A DNA stretch of 64,000 nucleotides from an uncultured Bacilli bacterium (GTDB lineage: Bacteria; Bacillota_I; Bacilli_A; RF39; UBA660), in the NCBI GenBank assembly GCA_934169415.1, contig CAKPNP010000001.1, forward strand, positions 1 through 64,000, read 5' to 3'. The notes beneath the pieces are model-generated. The model worked only from the letters and a program-made list of their open reading frames with translations. It did not search any database and was not told where the DNA came from. The position numbers and the translations under genes were made by a program. Positions 1-9,003 of the stretch are shown one piece after another (positions within the stretch are counted from its first letter, which is position 1; each line of letters begins with the position of its first letter).

Positions 1-2
1 TG

Positions 3-77
3 CTTCAAATGGGATTAAATAATGAAATAATATCTAAGGCAACTGGACTAAGTATAAAACAAATAATGATGTTATAA
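3..77 (+). pseudogene. 3' end of a Rpn/PD-(D/E)XK transposase-nuclease family gene (partial)
   Basis: The open frame entering from the left edge encodes 24 residues ending GLSIKQIMML and TAA. The pattern of a GL-x-x-E-I-I segment followed by TGLS-x-x-x-I-x-x-L is the usual C-terminal tail of Rpn-type recombination-promoting nucleases, a PD-(D/E)XK family often annotated as transposase. Only the tail is visible, so whether the gene is intact cannot be judged. A hairpin terminator follows 16 bases later. Confidence 0.45.
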
Positions 78-92
78 TTGTTTGTGTAATGA

Positions 93-121
93 TTAAAAAT
101 GAGAAGAACTCTCATTTTTAA
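93..121 (+). terminator. Rho-independent terminator after the Rpn-like gene
   Basis: A perfect 12-bp inverted repeat (TTAAAAATGAGA and its complement) encloses a 5-nt loop at 105-109. The A/T-rich outer stem supplies U-rich ends on both strands. Confidence 0.7.
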
Positions 122-229
122 TATGCTAAATTTTAATTATTTAAATGTCTATTTACATTTTTTAAAAATATTACTATCTAAATAGATTAAAATATGATAA
201 AATAGTATTTGTAGAAAAATGGTGATGTT

Positions 230-1015
230 ATGGGGAAGGTAATAGCTTTAGTTAATCAAAAAGGTGGAGTAGGCAAAACTACTACGAGTATAAATTTATC
301 GGCGTCATTAGGTGTATTAGATAAAAAAGTTTTATTAGTTGATTTAGATAGCCAAGGCAATAGTACAACAGGTGTTGGAATTAGTAAAAGTAGTCATGAT
401 AAAACGGTGTATGATTTACTTGTAGATAAAGCTTCTTTAGATGAAGTTATAGTAAAAACTGAATTTAAAAACTTATCTATTATACCTGCTTCTATTAACT
501 TAGCTGGTGTTGATATAGAACTAATGGAAAGAAGTAGAATTGATAGAAGTTTTAATAGGTCTACACAATTAAAAAAATATTTAGATGTGGCTAAAGAAAC
601 GTATGATTATATAATTATTGACTGTCCACCTAGTTTAGGTATGCTTACAACTAATGCTTTAGCAAGTGCTAATTCTGTAATGATTCCAGTACAGTGTGAA
701 TTTTTTGCACTAGAAGGTATTACTCAATTATTACATTCAATATTATTAATTCAAAAGGATTTAAATCCATCATTAGATATTGAAGGAGTATTACTTACTA
801 TGCTTGATTCAAGAACAATATTAGGCCTTGAAGTAGTAGAAGAAATTAAAGCTTATTTTAAAGAAAAAGTTTATGATACTATAATTCCTAGACTTATTAA
901 ATTATCAGAGGCACCAAGCCATGGTAAACCAATTTTAGCTTATGATCCTAAGAACAGAGGAACAGTTGCATATCTTAATTTGGCTAAAGAGGTGATTGAT
1001 CATAATGGAAACTAA
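230..1015 (+). CDS. parA: Chromosome-partitioning ATPase ParA (Soj)
   Basis: Deviant Walker-A ATPase that segregates the replication origin with ParB and, as Soj, modulates DnaA. The 261-residue length is typical of chromosomal Soj. KGGVGKTT lies at residues 11-18, the LVDLDSQGN motif follows near residue 37, and IIIDCPPSLG near 128. GGTGATG just upstream serves as ribosome binding site for the ATG. The 3' end overlaps parB by 11 bases, so the two are translationally coupled. Chromosomal parAB normally lies near oriC, which suggests that this end of the window is origin-proximal. Confidence 0.95.
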   Translation: MGKVIALVNQKGGVGKTTTSINLSASLGVLDKKVLLVDLDSQGNSTTGVGISKSSHDKTVYDLLVDKASLDEVIVKTEFKNLSIIPASINLAGVDIELMERSRIDRSFNRSTQLKKYLDVAKETYDYIIIDCPPSLGMLTTNALASANSVMIPVQCEFFALEGITQLLHSILLIQKDLNPSLDIEGVLLTMLDSRTILGLEVVEEIKAYFKEKVYDTIIPRLIKLSEAPSHGKPILAYDPKNRGTVAYLNLAKEVIDHNGN

Positions 1016-1880
1016 AAAAAGAGCTCTAGGTAGAGGATTAGAGCAATTATTTAATAGTGAAAATTTAGATTTTGATAATTTTGAAAAACAAATATTAGAT
1101 GAAACTCCAAAGGATGAGGTCATAGAAATAAATCTAGATGAATTAAGACCAAATCCTCACCAACCAAGAAAAATATTTAATGATGAAGCATTAAATGAAC
1201 TTGCTTTATCAATAAAAGAAAATGGTGTATTTCAACCTATTATAGTTAAAAAAAGCATTAAAGGTTATGAAATAGTAGCAGGAGAACGTAGATATAGAGC
1301 AAGTAAATTAGCAGGACTTACTACTATACCAGCAATTGTAAGAGATTTTACAGAACAACAAATGATTGAAATAGCTCTTTTAGAAAATTTACAGAGGGAA
1401 AATTTAAATGCAATAGAAGAAGCTATAGCTTATAAAACAATGATAGAAAAGTTGAATTTAACTCAAGAACAGTTAAGTGCTAGAGTAAGTAAAAGTAGAT
1501 CACATATAACAAATATGTTAGGATTACTTCGCCTTCCTGTAGAAGTTCAAAAAATGATATCAGAAGGTAAAATAAGCATGGGTCATGCAAGAGTTTTAAG
1601 TAAGCTGGAAGATAATGATAAAATTATAGAATATGCTAGAAAAATTGATTTAGAAAAATTACCAGTAAGAGAAATAGAAGAAATAACTTTAGATGATGAA
1701 AGAAAAGTTAATATTAAAAGAAAAGAAAATACTACTAGTTCAGAATATAAATATGTTGAAGATTTATTGAGAGATAAATTGGATACTAAAATAAAAATAA
1801 AAAATAAAAAAATAGAAATATCATTTAATAATACAGCAGATTTAAATAGAATTTTAGAAATATTAAATGTAAAAGAATAA
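1005..1880 (+). CDS. parB: Chromosome-partitioning protein ParB (Spo0J)
   Basis: CTP-dependent DNA clamp that loads on parS sites and spreads. From the ATG at 1005 (RBS AGAGGTG at 988-994) the protein has 291 residues, usual for Spo0J. It opens with the conserved LGRGLEQLF segment. The N-terminal CTPase domain shows NPHQPRK and GERRYRA (93-99), then ENLQRENLN and a central helix-turn-helix around LTQEQLSARVSKSRSHI. A more upstream TTG at 996 is in frame but fits the RBS poorly. I saw no parS site in a visual scan. Confidence 0.95.
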   Translation: METKKRALGRGLEQLFNSENLDFDNFEKQILDETPKDEVIEINLDELRPNPHQPRKIFNDEALNELALSIKENGVFQPIIVKKSIKGYEIVAGERRYRASKLAGLTTIPAIVRDFTEQQMIEIALLENLQRENLNAIEEAIAYKTMIEKLNLTQEQLSARVSKSRSHITNMLGLLRLPVEVQKMISEGKISMGHARVLSKLEDNDKIIEYARKIDLEKLPVREIEEITLDDERKVNIKRKENTTSSEYKYVEDLLRDKLDTKIKIKNKKIEISFNNTADLNRILEILNVKE

Positions 1881-1890
1881 GGTGCTTTTT

Positions 1891-2709
1891 ATGGATTTAT
1901 TAATAAAAATGTTTGAAAATAAAATAGTTAAAGAAGTTATAGCTTCGCTTATTACTTTATTAATAGCTATATTTTTATATTCTTTTTTTAAAAATATAAT
2001 TAATAAAATATTTAGTATAAAATTAAAAGTACTAAATGAAAAAGTAAATGATAAAAAATTGAAGACTTTGAAATCTTTTATTACGAATATAATAAGATGG
2101 GTAATTATAATCATAACATTTATAATTATACTTGAAATATTTAATATAGATACTTCTATTATTGTAACTTCATTTGGTGCTGTTACAGTAGTTATTGGTC
2201 TTGCTTTTCAAGGCGTTTTAAAAGATATAATAGCTGGAATATCACTTATATTTGAAAATAGTTATAATATTGGTGATACAGTTACTATAAATAATTTTAA
2301 AGGTGAAGTAATCTATATGGGAATGAAATCTACAAAAATAAAGGCTGCAACAGGTGAAGTATTAATAATAAATAATGGTTCTATTACAGAAGTTATAAAC
2401 CATACTATAGAAAATTCTTTAGCTGTTGTAGATGTTTCTATTGCATATGAAGAAGACATAGATAAGACATTAAATATATTAAAAGATTTATCACTTGAAA
2501 TGAAAAAAAACATAAAAGATATTAAGAAAATAAATGTACTTGGTGTTGAAGATTTAGCAGAAAGTTCAGTTGTGATTAGAATATCTGCAGAAGTTAATTC
2601 TAATACTCAATATAGTGTACAAAGGGAAATGAGAAGATATATTAAGCTTGAACTTGATAAAAATAATATAGTAATTCCATATAATCAATTGGTGATACAT
2701 AATGAATAA
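1891..2709 (+). CDS. mscS: Small-conductance mechanosensitive channel (MscS/YkuT family)
   Basis: Membrane channel that releases solutes under hypo-osmotic stress. The 272 residues contain two to three N-terminal membrane segments, the pore-lining helix near SFGAVTVVIGLAFQGVLKDIIAG, and the cytoplasmic beta domain with FENSYNIGDTV. The pore helix has the small-residue spacing and the phenylalanine-glutamine-glycine element of the MscS family. The ATG at 1891 follows AGGTG. A GTG at 1882 is possible but lies inside the RBS. In many Bacillota this gene sits between parB and the DUF951 gene, exactly as here. The 3' end overlaps the next gene by 8 bases. Confidence 0.9.
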   Translation: MDLLIKMFENKIVKEVIASLITLLIAIFLYSFFKNIINKIFSIKLKVLNEKVNDKKLKTLKSFITNIIRWVIIIITFIIILEIFNIDTSIIVTSFGAVTVVIGLAFQGVLKDIIAGISLIFENSYNIGDTVTINNFKGEVIYMGMKSTKIKAATGEVLIINNGSITEVINHTIENSLAVVDVSIAYEEDIDKTLNILKDLSLEMKKNIKDIKKINVLGVEDLAESSVVIRISAEVNSNTQYSVQREMRRYIKLELDKNNIVIPYNQLVIHNE

Positions 2710-2887
2710 AGAATATAAACTAGGTAGCACCGTTTTAATGAAAAAGCCACATCCTTGTGGCAATTCTAATTTTATAATAACTAGAATTGGTGCTGATATA
2801 AAAATTAAATGTACTTTATGTAATAGGGAAATTATGTTAGATAGGGTAGAATTTAATAAGAAAATCAAAAAAATTATTAGTTTGTAG
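2702..2887 (+). CDS. DUF951 family small protein
   Basis: The 61-residue protein carries the whole DUF951 pattern: VLMKKPHPCG near the start, TRIGADIKIKC, a second Cys pair at CTLCNREIMLDR, and a basic KKIKKII tail. The cysteines (CG and CTLC) could bind a metal or nucleic acid. Its function is not established. It overlaps mscS and lies 7 bases before the transporter gene, in the conserved parB-mscS-DUF951 order. Confidence 0.9.
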   Translation: MNKEYKLGSTVLMKKPHPCGNSNFIITRIGADIKIKCTLCNREIMLDRVEFNKKIKKIISL

Positions 2888-2894
2888 GTGAAAT

Positions 2895-4391
2895 ATGAAA
2901 GAAAAGTTAAAATCTAATAAATTATTTTCTGTAACACTGTCTATTGTATTTTTAATAATTATAGTATCTGTTTTAAGTTTATTTTTTAGTAAATTTAACA
3001 TTAATGGTAATATTACATCTATTTCAAATGGTAAATTAGAAACTTCTATTGTACTTTCTAATAATATATTTTCTAAAGATGGTATTACTTCACTACTTAG
3101 TGGTGTAATCTCTAATTTTAATTTAGTAAAAGAGTTAACACTAATAATTATAAGTTTATTTTCTGTTAGTATATTAGATAGTTCTGGGTTAATATATCAT
3201 GTATTTAATAGATTTAAACATATAAAATCAAATATTATTATTTTCTTAACAATAGTTTTAGGTATACTTTTTACAATGCTTGGTGAATATAGTTATATAA
3301 TATTATTACCATTAGTACCAGTTATATATATAAATATGGGTAAAAATCCATTAGTTGGATTAATTAATATATTTATTGGTATTACCCTTGGTTTTGGCGT
3401 TAACATATTTAATTATAATTTTTATTCTTTGAGTGTTTTAACAGAACTTTCAGCATCATTAGAAGTTGATAAATCATATGTTTTCAAAACATTTTCAAAT
3501 ACTTATATTATGTTAGCATCAGTTATATTAATGCCTTTACTTATTACTGGTTTTATGGAAAAATACATTATAAAAAAAATTCCTATGATAGAAAGTGATT
3601 TAGAAGATAAAAAAATATCAAAAAAAGCATTAATTATATCATTAGTAAGTTTTCTATTAATGTTAATTGTATCATTATTTTTAATAAGACCTAACAGTTC
3701 TCTAATTGATAATACATTAAATAATTACATAGCCAAAATATTTAGTCCAAATTCTACATTTAATCAGTTCTTTATGTGCTTATATTTGATTATTTCTATA
3801 ATAACTTCATTTATTTATGGCTTTATAAGTAAGAATTTTAATAATAATCATGAATTTAGTGATGGATTAACTAAATACTTTGATAATATTGGTAATTTAT
3901 TTGTATTTATATTTTTATATTCAGTATTATCTTATATTGTTACATATACAAATATAGATTTAATTATAATAAGTAAATTGATGTATTTATTAGAAATTTT
4001 AAATTTTACAGGTATACCACTTATTGTAATAACATTTGTTGCTATATTTATAATGAGTATATTAATGCCTGATAGCCTATCAAAGTGGACTTTAATTTCT
4101 CCTACATTAGTTCCAATATTTATGCGAGCTAATATAACACCAGATTTTACTCAGTTTTTATTTAGTGTTGCATCAAGTATAGGATCAATATTTACTCCAT
4201 TATTTATTTATTTAATAATAATGCTTGGAATATATAAAAAATATGATACTAATAACCAAATTGGATTATTTTCACATATAAAACTATTGTCACCTATCAT
4301 TTTAGCTCTTTTAGTATTTATAATAGTTTTATTAGTCATTTGGTATATATCAGGTTTACCACTTGGTATAAATACATTCGCTACAATGTAA
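2895..4391 (+). CDS. AbgT-like multi-span transporter
   Basis: Integral membrane protein of 498 residues with roughly 12 or more hydrophobic segments. The central part follows the AbgT family (p-aminobenzoyl-glutamate/sulfonamide exporters): SILDSSGLI corresponds to the usual EKSGL element, then MLGEYSYIILLPLVPVI and GKNPLVGLINIFIGITLGFG match the GRHPLAGIAAAFAGVSGGFSA block. A large extracytoplasmic loop follows the first helix. Conservation is partial, so substrate assignment is unsafe. RBS TAGGTGAAAT precedes the ATG. It closes the operon that starts with parA. Confidence 0.7.
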   Translation: MKEKLKSNKLFSVTLSIVFLIIIVSVLSLFFSKFNINGNITSISNGKLETSIVLSNNIFSKDGITSLLSGVISNFNLVKELTLIIISLFSVSILDSSGLIYHVFNRFKHIKSNIIIFLTIVLGILFTMLGEYSYIILLPLVPVIYINMGKNPLVGLINIFIGITLGFGVNIFNYNFYSLSVLTELSASLEVDKSYVFKTFSNTYIMLASVILMPLLITGFMEKYIIKKIPMIESDLEDKKISKKALIISLVSFLLMLIVSLFLIRPNSSLIDNTLNNYIAKIFSPNSTFNQFFMCLYLIISIITSFIYGFISKNFNNNHEFSDGLTKYFDNIGNLFVFIFLYSVLSYIVTYTNIDLIIISKLMYLLEILNFTGIPLIVITFVAIFIMSILMPDSLSKWTLISPTLVPIFMRANITPDFTQFLFSVASSIGSIFTPLFIYLIIMLGIYKKYDTNNQIGLFSHIKLLSPIILALLVFIIVLLVIWYISGLPLGINTFATM

Positions 4392-4440
4392 ATTGTAGCT
4401 TTTATTTTTAAAATACGATATAATAAGATTGGTGAGTATA

Positions 4441-4977
4441 ATGAAAAAATATAGAAAAGAACAGTTAAAAAGATTAAGGGTATTTTTTGTTATAGATGCA
4501 CTTAAAAGAAGTGAGTACATACTTAAAAAAAATATATTTTATAAAGTAGGGGATAACTTTTTTTTCCAACCAAGGCTATTACCAAGCGAACCTAAATTAA
4601 TTAGTTTTGGATCTAATGTCACTATAGCAAGCGGAGTAACATTTATAAACCATGATATTATTGATAAAGTTTTAAATAATATGAGTGATTATAAATTTTC
4701 ATATAAAACTGATTGTATAGATATTAAAAATAATGTATTTATAGGTTCAAATTCTATAATATTACCAGGTGTAACTATAAATAGTAATGTAATAGTAGCA
4801 GCTGGAAGTGTTGTGACTAAAAGTGTTCCTTCTAATTCAGTAGTAGGGGGTAATCCAGCTAAAGTAATTTGCACATTTGATGAATTTGTTGAAAAAAGAA
4901 AAAAACAAGAAGAAATCATATATAACTATACTAATGAAGACTATATTTGGAGTAAATTCTATGAAAAAAATAAATAG
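4441..4977 (+). CDS. Left-handed beta-helix O-acetyltransferase
   Basis: Probable acetyl-CoA-dependent sugar O-acetyltransferase. The 178 residues include hexapeptide turns (NVFIGSNSIILPGV, NSNVIVAAGSVVTKSV) and the NPAKVI signature that closes maltose/nodulation-type acetyltransferases. The catalytic histidine is probably the one in TFINHD. GGTGA at 4431-4435 precedes the ATG at 4441. It overlaps the next gene by 17 bases, so it probably acts on the same surface glycan. Confidence 0.85.
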   Translation: MKKYRKEQLKRLRVFFVIDALKRSEYILKKNIFYKVGDNFFFQPRLLPSEPKLISFGSNVTIASGVTFINHDIIDKVLNNMSDYKFSYKTDCIDIKNNVFIGSNSIILPGVTINSNVIVAAGSVVTKSVPSNSVVGGNPAKVICTFDEFVEKRKKQEEIIYNYTNEDYIWSKFYEKNK

Positions 4978-6211
4978 TTACATAGAAAAAAACATTTATA
5001 ATATAATCATAATTTATTTATTTATCCAACCGTTTTTAGATGTAATAGCAGGAATTTCTATAAATATATTAAATATTAATAATTTTATTAGTCCATTAAT
5101 AAGGTTAGTATTTTTATTTTTTTCAATCTATTATTTATATTTTATATCTAAAAATAAATCATTTAAGATAATTACATCGTTAATAATTATATATATATTA
5201 ATTTTTTCTATAAATATAATTTATATAAAGGATTTTAGTGTTTTATCTTATGAGCTTAAAAACACATTAAACACCTTTTATTTTCCAATAGTATTAATGC
5301 TCTTTACTGACACCTTAAAAAATAAAACATTTGATTTAAAAAAAATATATTATATATATTCAATTTATTTGTTACTAATATTTATACCAGGAATTCTTAA
5401 TATAGGATTTGATAGCTATGCACATAGTAAAGTTGGTACAATAGGATTTTTTATTTCAGCAAATTCTATTGGTAATATATTAAGTATTTTGTTTCCTTTA
5501 GTATTAATATATAGAAAAGATAGAAATAGAATAGTTAATTTAATTTTATTATTAATTACTTTATATGTATTCTTTTCTATGGGAACAAAGGTTCCAATAT
5601 TAAGTTTATTTATAATACTTTTAATTTTATTTATATATATAATAGTTAAATTAGCTAAAAACAAAAACTATAAGAAATTGAGTGCTATTTTTTCTATAAT
5701 AGTATTAGTTATTTTTATGACAATACTAATAGTTCCTAAAACCAATTTTTATAAGAATATTAAAATACATTTAGACTTTTTAGAGGTAAGTAATCCAGTT
5801 TTTATATTTAGTGATGTTAAATTAATAGATCATTTTATTTTTAGCCAGAGATTAACCTTCTTAAATAATTCATATAATTCATATAAAGAAAGTAATTTAA
5901 TGACAAAAATAATTGGAATTGGATATATAGAAAATTATTCTAAAGATAATTTGAGTTTAAAAATGATAGAAATGGATTATTTTGATATATTATTAAGACA
6001 TGGAATAATAGGATTTATTTTATTTTTTATTCCAGTCATATATGTTTTAAAAAATAATACATTTAAATTTGATTTAAATAATATAATGATTAATACATCC
6101 ATATTTTTAATATTTATCTTAGCTCTTTTTTCAGGACATTTATTTATAACTCCATCAACTAGTATATTTATACCTGTGATATTTAATTTGAAAAATAGTA
6201 ATAAAATATGA
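4961..6211 (+). CDS. O-antigen ligase/polymerase-like membrane protein
   Basis: About ten hydrophobic segments in 416 residues, with a short extracytoplasmic region between the later helices. Topology and composition are those of Wzy/WaaL-type polymerases or ligases, whose sequences diverge widely. ATG 4961 (GGAG 10 bases upstream, inside the acetyltransferase gene) is preferred over an in-frame start at 4877 that lacks an RBS. It ends with TGA, showing that TGA is a stop codon here. The nearby acetyltransferase supports a role in surface polysaccharide, but this pair lies 50 kb from the main exopolysaccharide locus. Confidence 0.65.
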   Translation: MKKINSYIEKNIYNIIIIYLFIQPFLDVIAGISINILNINNFISPLIRLVFLFFSIYYLYFISKNKSFKIITSLIIIYILIFSINIIYIKDFSVLSYELKNTLNTFYFPIVLMLFTDTLKNKTFDLKKIYYIYSIYLLLIFIPGILNIGFDSYAHSKVGTIGFFISANSIGNILSILFPLVLIYRKDRNRIVNLILLLITLYVFFSMGTKVPILSLFIILLILFIYIIVKLAKNKNYKKLSAIFSIIVLVIFMTILIVPKTNFYKNIKIHLDFLEVSNPVFIFSDVKLIDHFIFSQRLTFLNNSYNSYKESNLMTKIIGIGYIENYSKDNLSLKMIEMDYFDILLRHGIIGFILFFIPVIYVLKNNTFKFDLNNIMINTSIFLIFILALFSGHLFITPSTSIFIPVIFNLKNSNKI

Positions 6212-6213
6212 AT

Positions 6214-6242
6214 TTGACAAATATAAAGAAGTATGGTAGTAT
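6214..6242 (+). promoter_or_regulatory. Sigma-A-type promoter for the HD-domain gene
   Basis: TTGACA at 6214-6219 and TAGTAT at 6237-6242 with a 17-nt spacer, 33 bases before the start codon. Confidence 0.6.
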
Positions 6243-6275
6243 ATATGCCATAAATTACAAAAAGGGGGAAATTAT

Positions 6276-7193
6276 ATGATAGATATTAATAATTGTAATG
6301 AAGTATTTTTAAAAGAAGCAAATAAGAGAATTGCTTCTATTGAAGGCTTAGATTTAACTGATGAAGAGAAAACATCTAGAATAGATCAAATAAATAAAAA
6401 AATAATTCATACTAATGAAGTTGTTAAAGATGGACTTTTAGCTACATCAATTCTAAATTTTAATGATGACACTAAAAGATTTACTAATTTAGCTTTATTA
6501 GATCATGATATTGGTAGATTTAAACAAATGGTATTAATGGGAAATTATAGAGATAATGAATTAGCTACTTCTATGGGAATAAAAAATCATGGCATTTTAG
6601 GTAGAATGGTATTAAATAAAGTAATTAAAGAACAAGTACCACAAGATAAAATATATCATGAGCCAATTAAGAAAATTGTTAATGATCATGTTGATAAAAT
6701 GAATAGTGATGAAGAACTTAACGTATTACTATTAAATTTATTTGAAAACTATAGTATGGAAGAAATATTATCAAGTGCACATAAAAATAATGCATTATCA
6801 ACTATTACACAAATAGTAGAAGATGTTGATAGATTAGATATATATCACCAAATATTAGAGGGTAGATGGACACCAATGAAAGTAGAAGATGATATTGATC
6901 CAAAAGTTTTTGATATGTTCTATAATGGTGAATATTTAAATATGGCAAAATTAAGAGAACAAGGACTTTGGAATGCTAATGTAGGTGAACTTGTTAGATT
7001 AGGATTTATTGATCAAATAAAATTACTTAGTGTTGCAAAGGTAATTAAAGAAGAGAGTATAATATCTAGATTAAAAGAAGTTAGACAAAATCCAAAAGCA
7101 AAAGATGCATTTGATTATGCAGAAGCTAAACTTGATAAAATGATTGAAAGTAGTACTGATGGTATAACTGTAACTAAGGTAAAAAGAATATAA
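6276..7193 (+). CDS. HD-domain phosphohydrolase-like protein
   Basis: The 305 residues show the metal ligands of an HD superfamily domain: H45 in KIIHTNEVV, the paired H77-D78 in LLDHDIGRF, and H105 in KNHGILG, with a later aspartate in VEDVDRLDIYH. Such proteins hydrolyse phosphomonoesters or nucleotides. The substrate here is unknown. A strong AAAGGGGG RBS and its own promoter suggest an independent, well translated unit. A hairpin terminator follows immediately. Confidence 0.8.
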   Translation: MIDINNCNEVFLKEANKRIASIEGLDLTDEEKTSRIDQINKKIIHTNEVVKDGLLATSILNFNDDTKRFTNLALLDHDIGRFKQMVLMGNYRDNELATSMGIKNHGILGRMVLNKVIKEQVPQDKIYHEPIKKIVNDHVDKMNSDEELNVLLLNLFENYSMEEILSSAHKNNALSTITQIVEDVDRLDIYHQILEGRWTPMKVEDDIDPKVFDMFYNGEYLNMAKLREQGLWNANVGELVRLGFIDQIKLLSVAKVIKEESIISRLKEVRQNPKAKDAFDYAEAKLDKMIESSTDGITVTKVKRI

Positions 7194-7216
7194 CTGTTTA
7201 ATACAGTTATTTTTCT
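7191..7216 (+). terminator. Terminator after the HD-domain gene
   Basis: TAACTGT at 7191-7197 pairs with ACAGTTA at 7203-7209 around a 5-nt loop, followed by a TTTTTCTTT tract. The stem begins in the stop codon. Confidence 0.8.
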
Positions 7217-7225
7217 TTAAACTTA

Positions 7226-7254
7226 TTGAAAGAATACAAATAAAATGTTATACT
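7226..7254 (+). promoter_or_regulatory. Promoter for ychF
   Basis: TTGAAA at 7226-7231 and TATACT at 7249-7254 are separated by 17 nt. The start codon is 23 bases downstream. Confidence 0.6.
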
Positions 7255-7277
7255 AAATAAGATTTAGAGGTGAAGAT

Positions 7278-8378
7278 ATGTCATTAAAAGCAGGAATCGT
7301 AGGTTTACCAAATGTAGGAAAGTCTACATTATTTAATGCAATTACAAAACAAAATATATTAGCTGCAAATTATCCTTTTGCAACTATAGAACCAAATGTA
7401 GGAATGGTACTTGTAAAAGATAAAAGATTAGATTTTTTAAATGATCTATATAAACCAGCAAGTTTAGTTCCTACGTCATTTGAATTTACTGATATAGCTG
7501 GTCTTGTAAAAGGTGCATCGCAAGGTGAAGGATTAGGAAATAAATTTTTATCTCACATAAGAGAGGTTGATGCCATAGTTGAAGTTGTTAGATGCTTTGA
7601 AGATAAAAATATATTACATGTGCTAGATAAAGTTGATCCAATAAGAGATATAGAAATAATAAATATAGAACTTATATTAGCTGATTTAGAAGTGGTAGAA
7701 AATAGATTACTTAGAATTGAAAAAAAAGCAGTTATGTCTAAAGATAAGGATGCATTAAAAGAAGTTGAATTATTAAAAAAAATAAAAGAAAACTTAGAAA
7801 AAAATTATCCTATAAGAAGAATGGAATTTAGTTTAGAAGAATTAAAAATATTAAAACCATTTAATTTTTTAACTTTAAAACCTATAATTTATATGGCAAA
7901 TGTATCAGAACAAGATTTATTAAATAATAATAATATGTATGTAACTATGACAGAAGGATATGCAGAAGCTGAGGGAGCTAAAGTTATTAAAGTATGCGCT
8001 AAAGTTGAAGAAGACTTGCAAGATCTAACCGATATAGAAAAAGAAGAATTTTTATCTGAATTAGGTATTAATGAATCTGGTTTAGATAAATTAATTAAAG
8101 CTACATATTCACTACTTGGATTAAAAACATTTTTTACAGCTGGAACAGATGAAGTTAGAGCATGGACATTTAAAGATGGTATGAAAGCTCCTGAATGTGC
8201 AGGAATTATACATACAGATTTTGAAAGAGGATTCATAAAAGCTGAAGTAATGAGTTATTATGATTTAGAAAAATATGGAAGCGAAAAAGCTGTAAAAGAA
8301 GCTGGTAAGTCACGACTAGAAGGTAAAGAATATTTAATGCAAGATGGTGATATTTGTTATTTTAGATTTAACGTTTAA
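7278..8378 (+). CDS. ychF: Ribosome-binding ATPase YchF
   Basis: Universally conserved Obg-family P-loop protein that prefers ATP and binds the ribosome. The 366 residues match the family length exactly. GLPNVGKST occupies the P loop near residues 9-17, NYPFATIEPNVG is the switch region, DIAGLVKGASQGEGLGNKFL the G3 segment, and the C-terminal TGS domain ends ...GDICYFRFNV. AGAGGTGAAG is the RBS. It converges on the next gene, overlapping it by 11 bases at the 3' ends. Confidence 0.97.
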   Translation: MSLKAGIVGLPNVGKSTLFNAITKQNILAANYPFATIEPNVGMVLVKDKRLDFLNDLYKPASLVPTSFEFTDIAGLVKGASQGEGLGNKFLSHIREVDAIVEVVRCFEDKNILHVLDKVDPIRDIEIINIELILADLEVVENRLLRIEKKAVMSKDKDALKEVELLKKIKENLEKNYPIRRMEFSLEELKILKPFNFLTLKPIIYMANVSEQDLLNNNNMYVTMTEGYAEAEGAKVIKVCAKVEEDLQDLTDIEKEEFLSELGINESGLDKLIKATYSLLGLKTFFTAGTDEVRAWTFKDGMKAPECAGIIHTDFERGFIKAEVMSYYDLEKYGSEKAVKEAGKSRLEGKEYLMQDGDICYFRFNV

Positions 8379-8853
8379 TAATTAGAGTTAAAACAAGATC
8401 TATTATAAATAATATTAATAAAGTGTAAGTAAGATATTTTGGTATCTTACTTATTATTTTATCTATTAAGGGTTTTATAAAATATATAAGTAAAATACTA
8501 CATAATCCCCAGATAATAGCAATCTCAACTGCTATATATTTTCCTATATTAAATTTAAAATCACTATAATCCCAAAAAGTAGTATGAAATAAATATTCTA
8601 TTAAATAACCGCCCATAGCTTCAATAATTGATAATATAATCATTGATGATAAAAATAATAATATAATTTTAACGTATTTATTTTTGATATATTTATTTAT
8701 AACTTTATTAATTAATAATATTAAAATAGTACCTATGCCATATACCGGAGTCCAAGGAGCTAAAAGAATTCCTGAGTTACCATCAGCGTATATAAAAGTC
8801 TCTATAAAATGACCAATCAATGACATTATAAAAAAATAATTTAAATAATACAT
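8368..8853 (-). CDS. CmpB/PF06541-type membrane protein (putative ABC transporter permease)
   Basis: Five or six hydrophobic helices in 161 residues. The sequence follows the family annotated as ABC-transporter type IV (CmpB): a first helix ending in HFIETFIY, then LAPWTPVYGIG, a mid-protein GYLIEYLFHTTFWDYS and the N-IGKYI element. I recognise the family but its transport role is unproven. The ATG at 8853 is used because AGGTG lies 6 bases upstream. A GTG at 8862 falls within that RBS. Confidence 0.75.
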   Translation of the reverse strand: MYYLNYFFIMSLIGHFIETFIYADGNSGILLAPWTPVYGIGTILILLINKVINKYIKNKYVKIILLFLSSMIILSIIEAMGGYLIEYLFHTTFWDYSDFKFNIGKYIAVEIAIIWGLCSILLIYFIKPLIDKIISKIPKYLTYTLLILFIIDLVLTLIIKR

Positions 8854-8909
8854 ATTATTCACCTATTATTAATATGTATATATTATATTAATATATGTAA
8901 AGAAATCTA

Positions 8910-8938
8910 TTTACAAAGTATTAAAAGTTTGCTATAAT
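8910..8938 (+). promoter_or_regulatory. Strong promoter of the rpsF-ssb-rpsR operon
   Basis: TTTACA at 8910-8915 and a consensus TATAAT at 8933-8938 with a 17-nt spacer. Transcription would start near 8945 and give a leader of about 60 nt. Confidence 0.8.
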
Positions 8939-8942
8939 TAGC

Positions 8943-9003
8943 TCGAGTAATTTAATTTACTCCTTGCCTTGTATAAGGCCATAGACCATAGGGAGGTGTA
9001 AGA
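8943..9003 (+). promoter_or_regulatory. Structured rpsF leader (candidate S6/S18 autoregulatory element)
   Basis: The leader folds into two hairpins: GAGTAA (8945-8950) with TTACTC (8957-8962), and GCCTT (8966-8970) with AAGGC (8975-8979). The RBS GGGAGGTG follows. S6:S18 complexes repress rpsF operons by binding leader hairpins in many bacteria. I did not establish a base-by-base match to that motif. Confidence 0.45.

Noticed and set aside
1..229. oriC or DnaA-box cluster upstream of parA
   Set aside because: The region is AT-rich, but no TTATCCACA-like boxes were seen in it.
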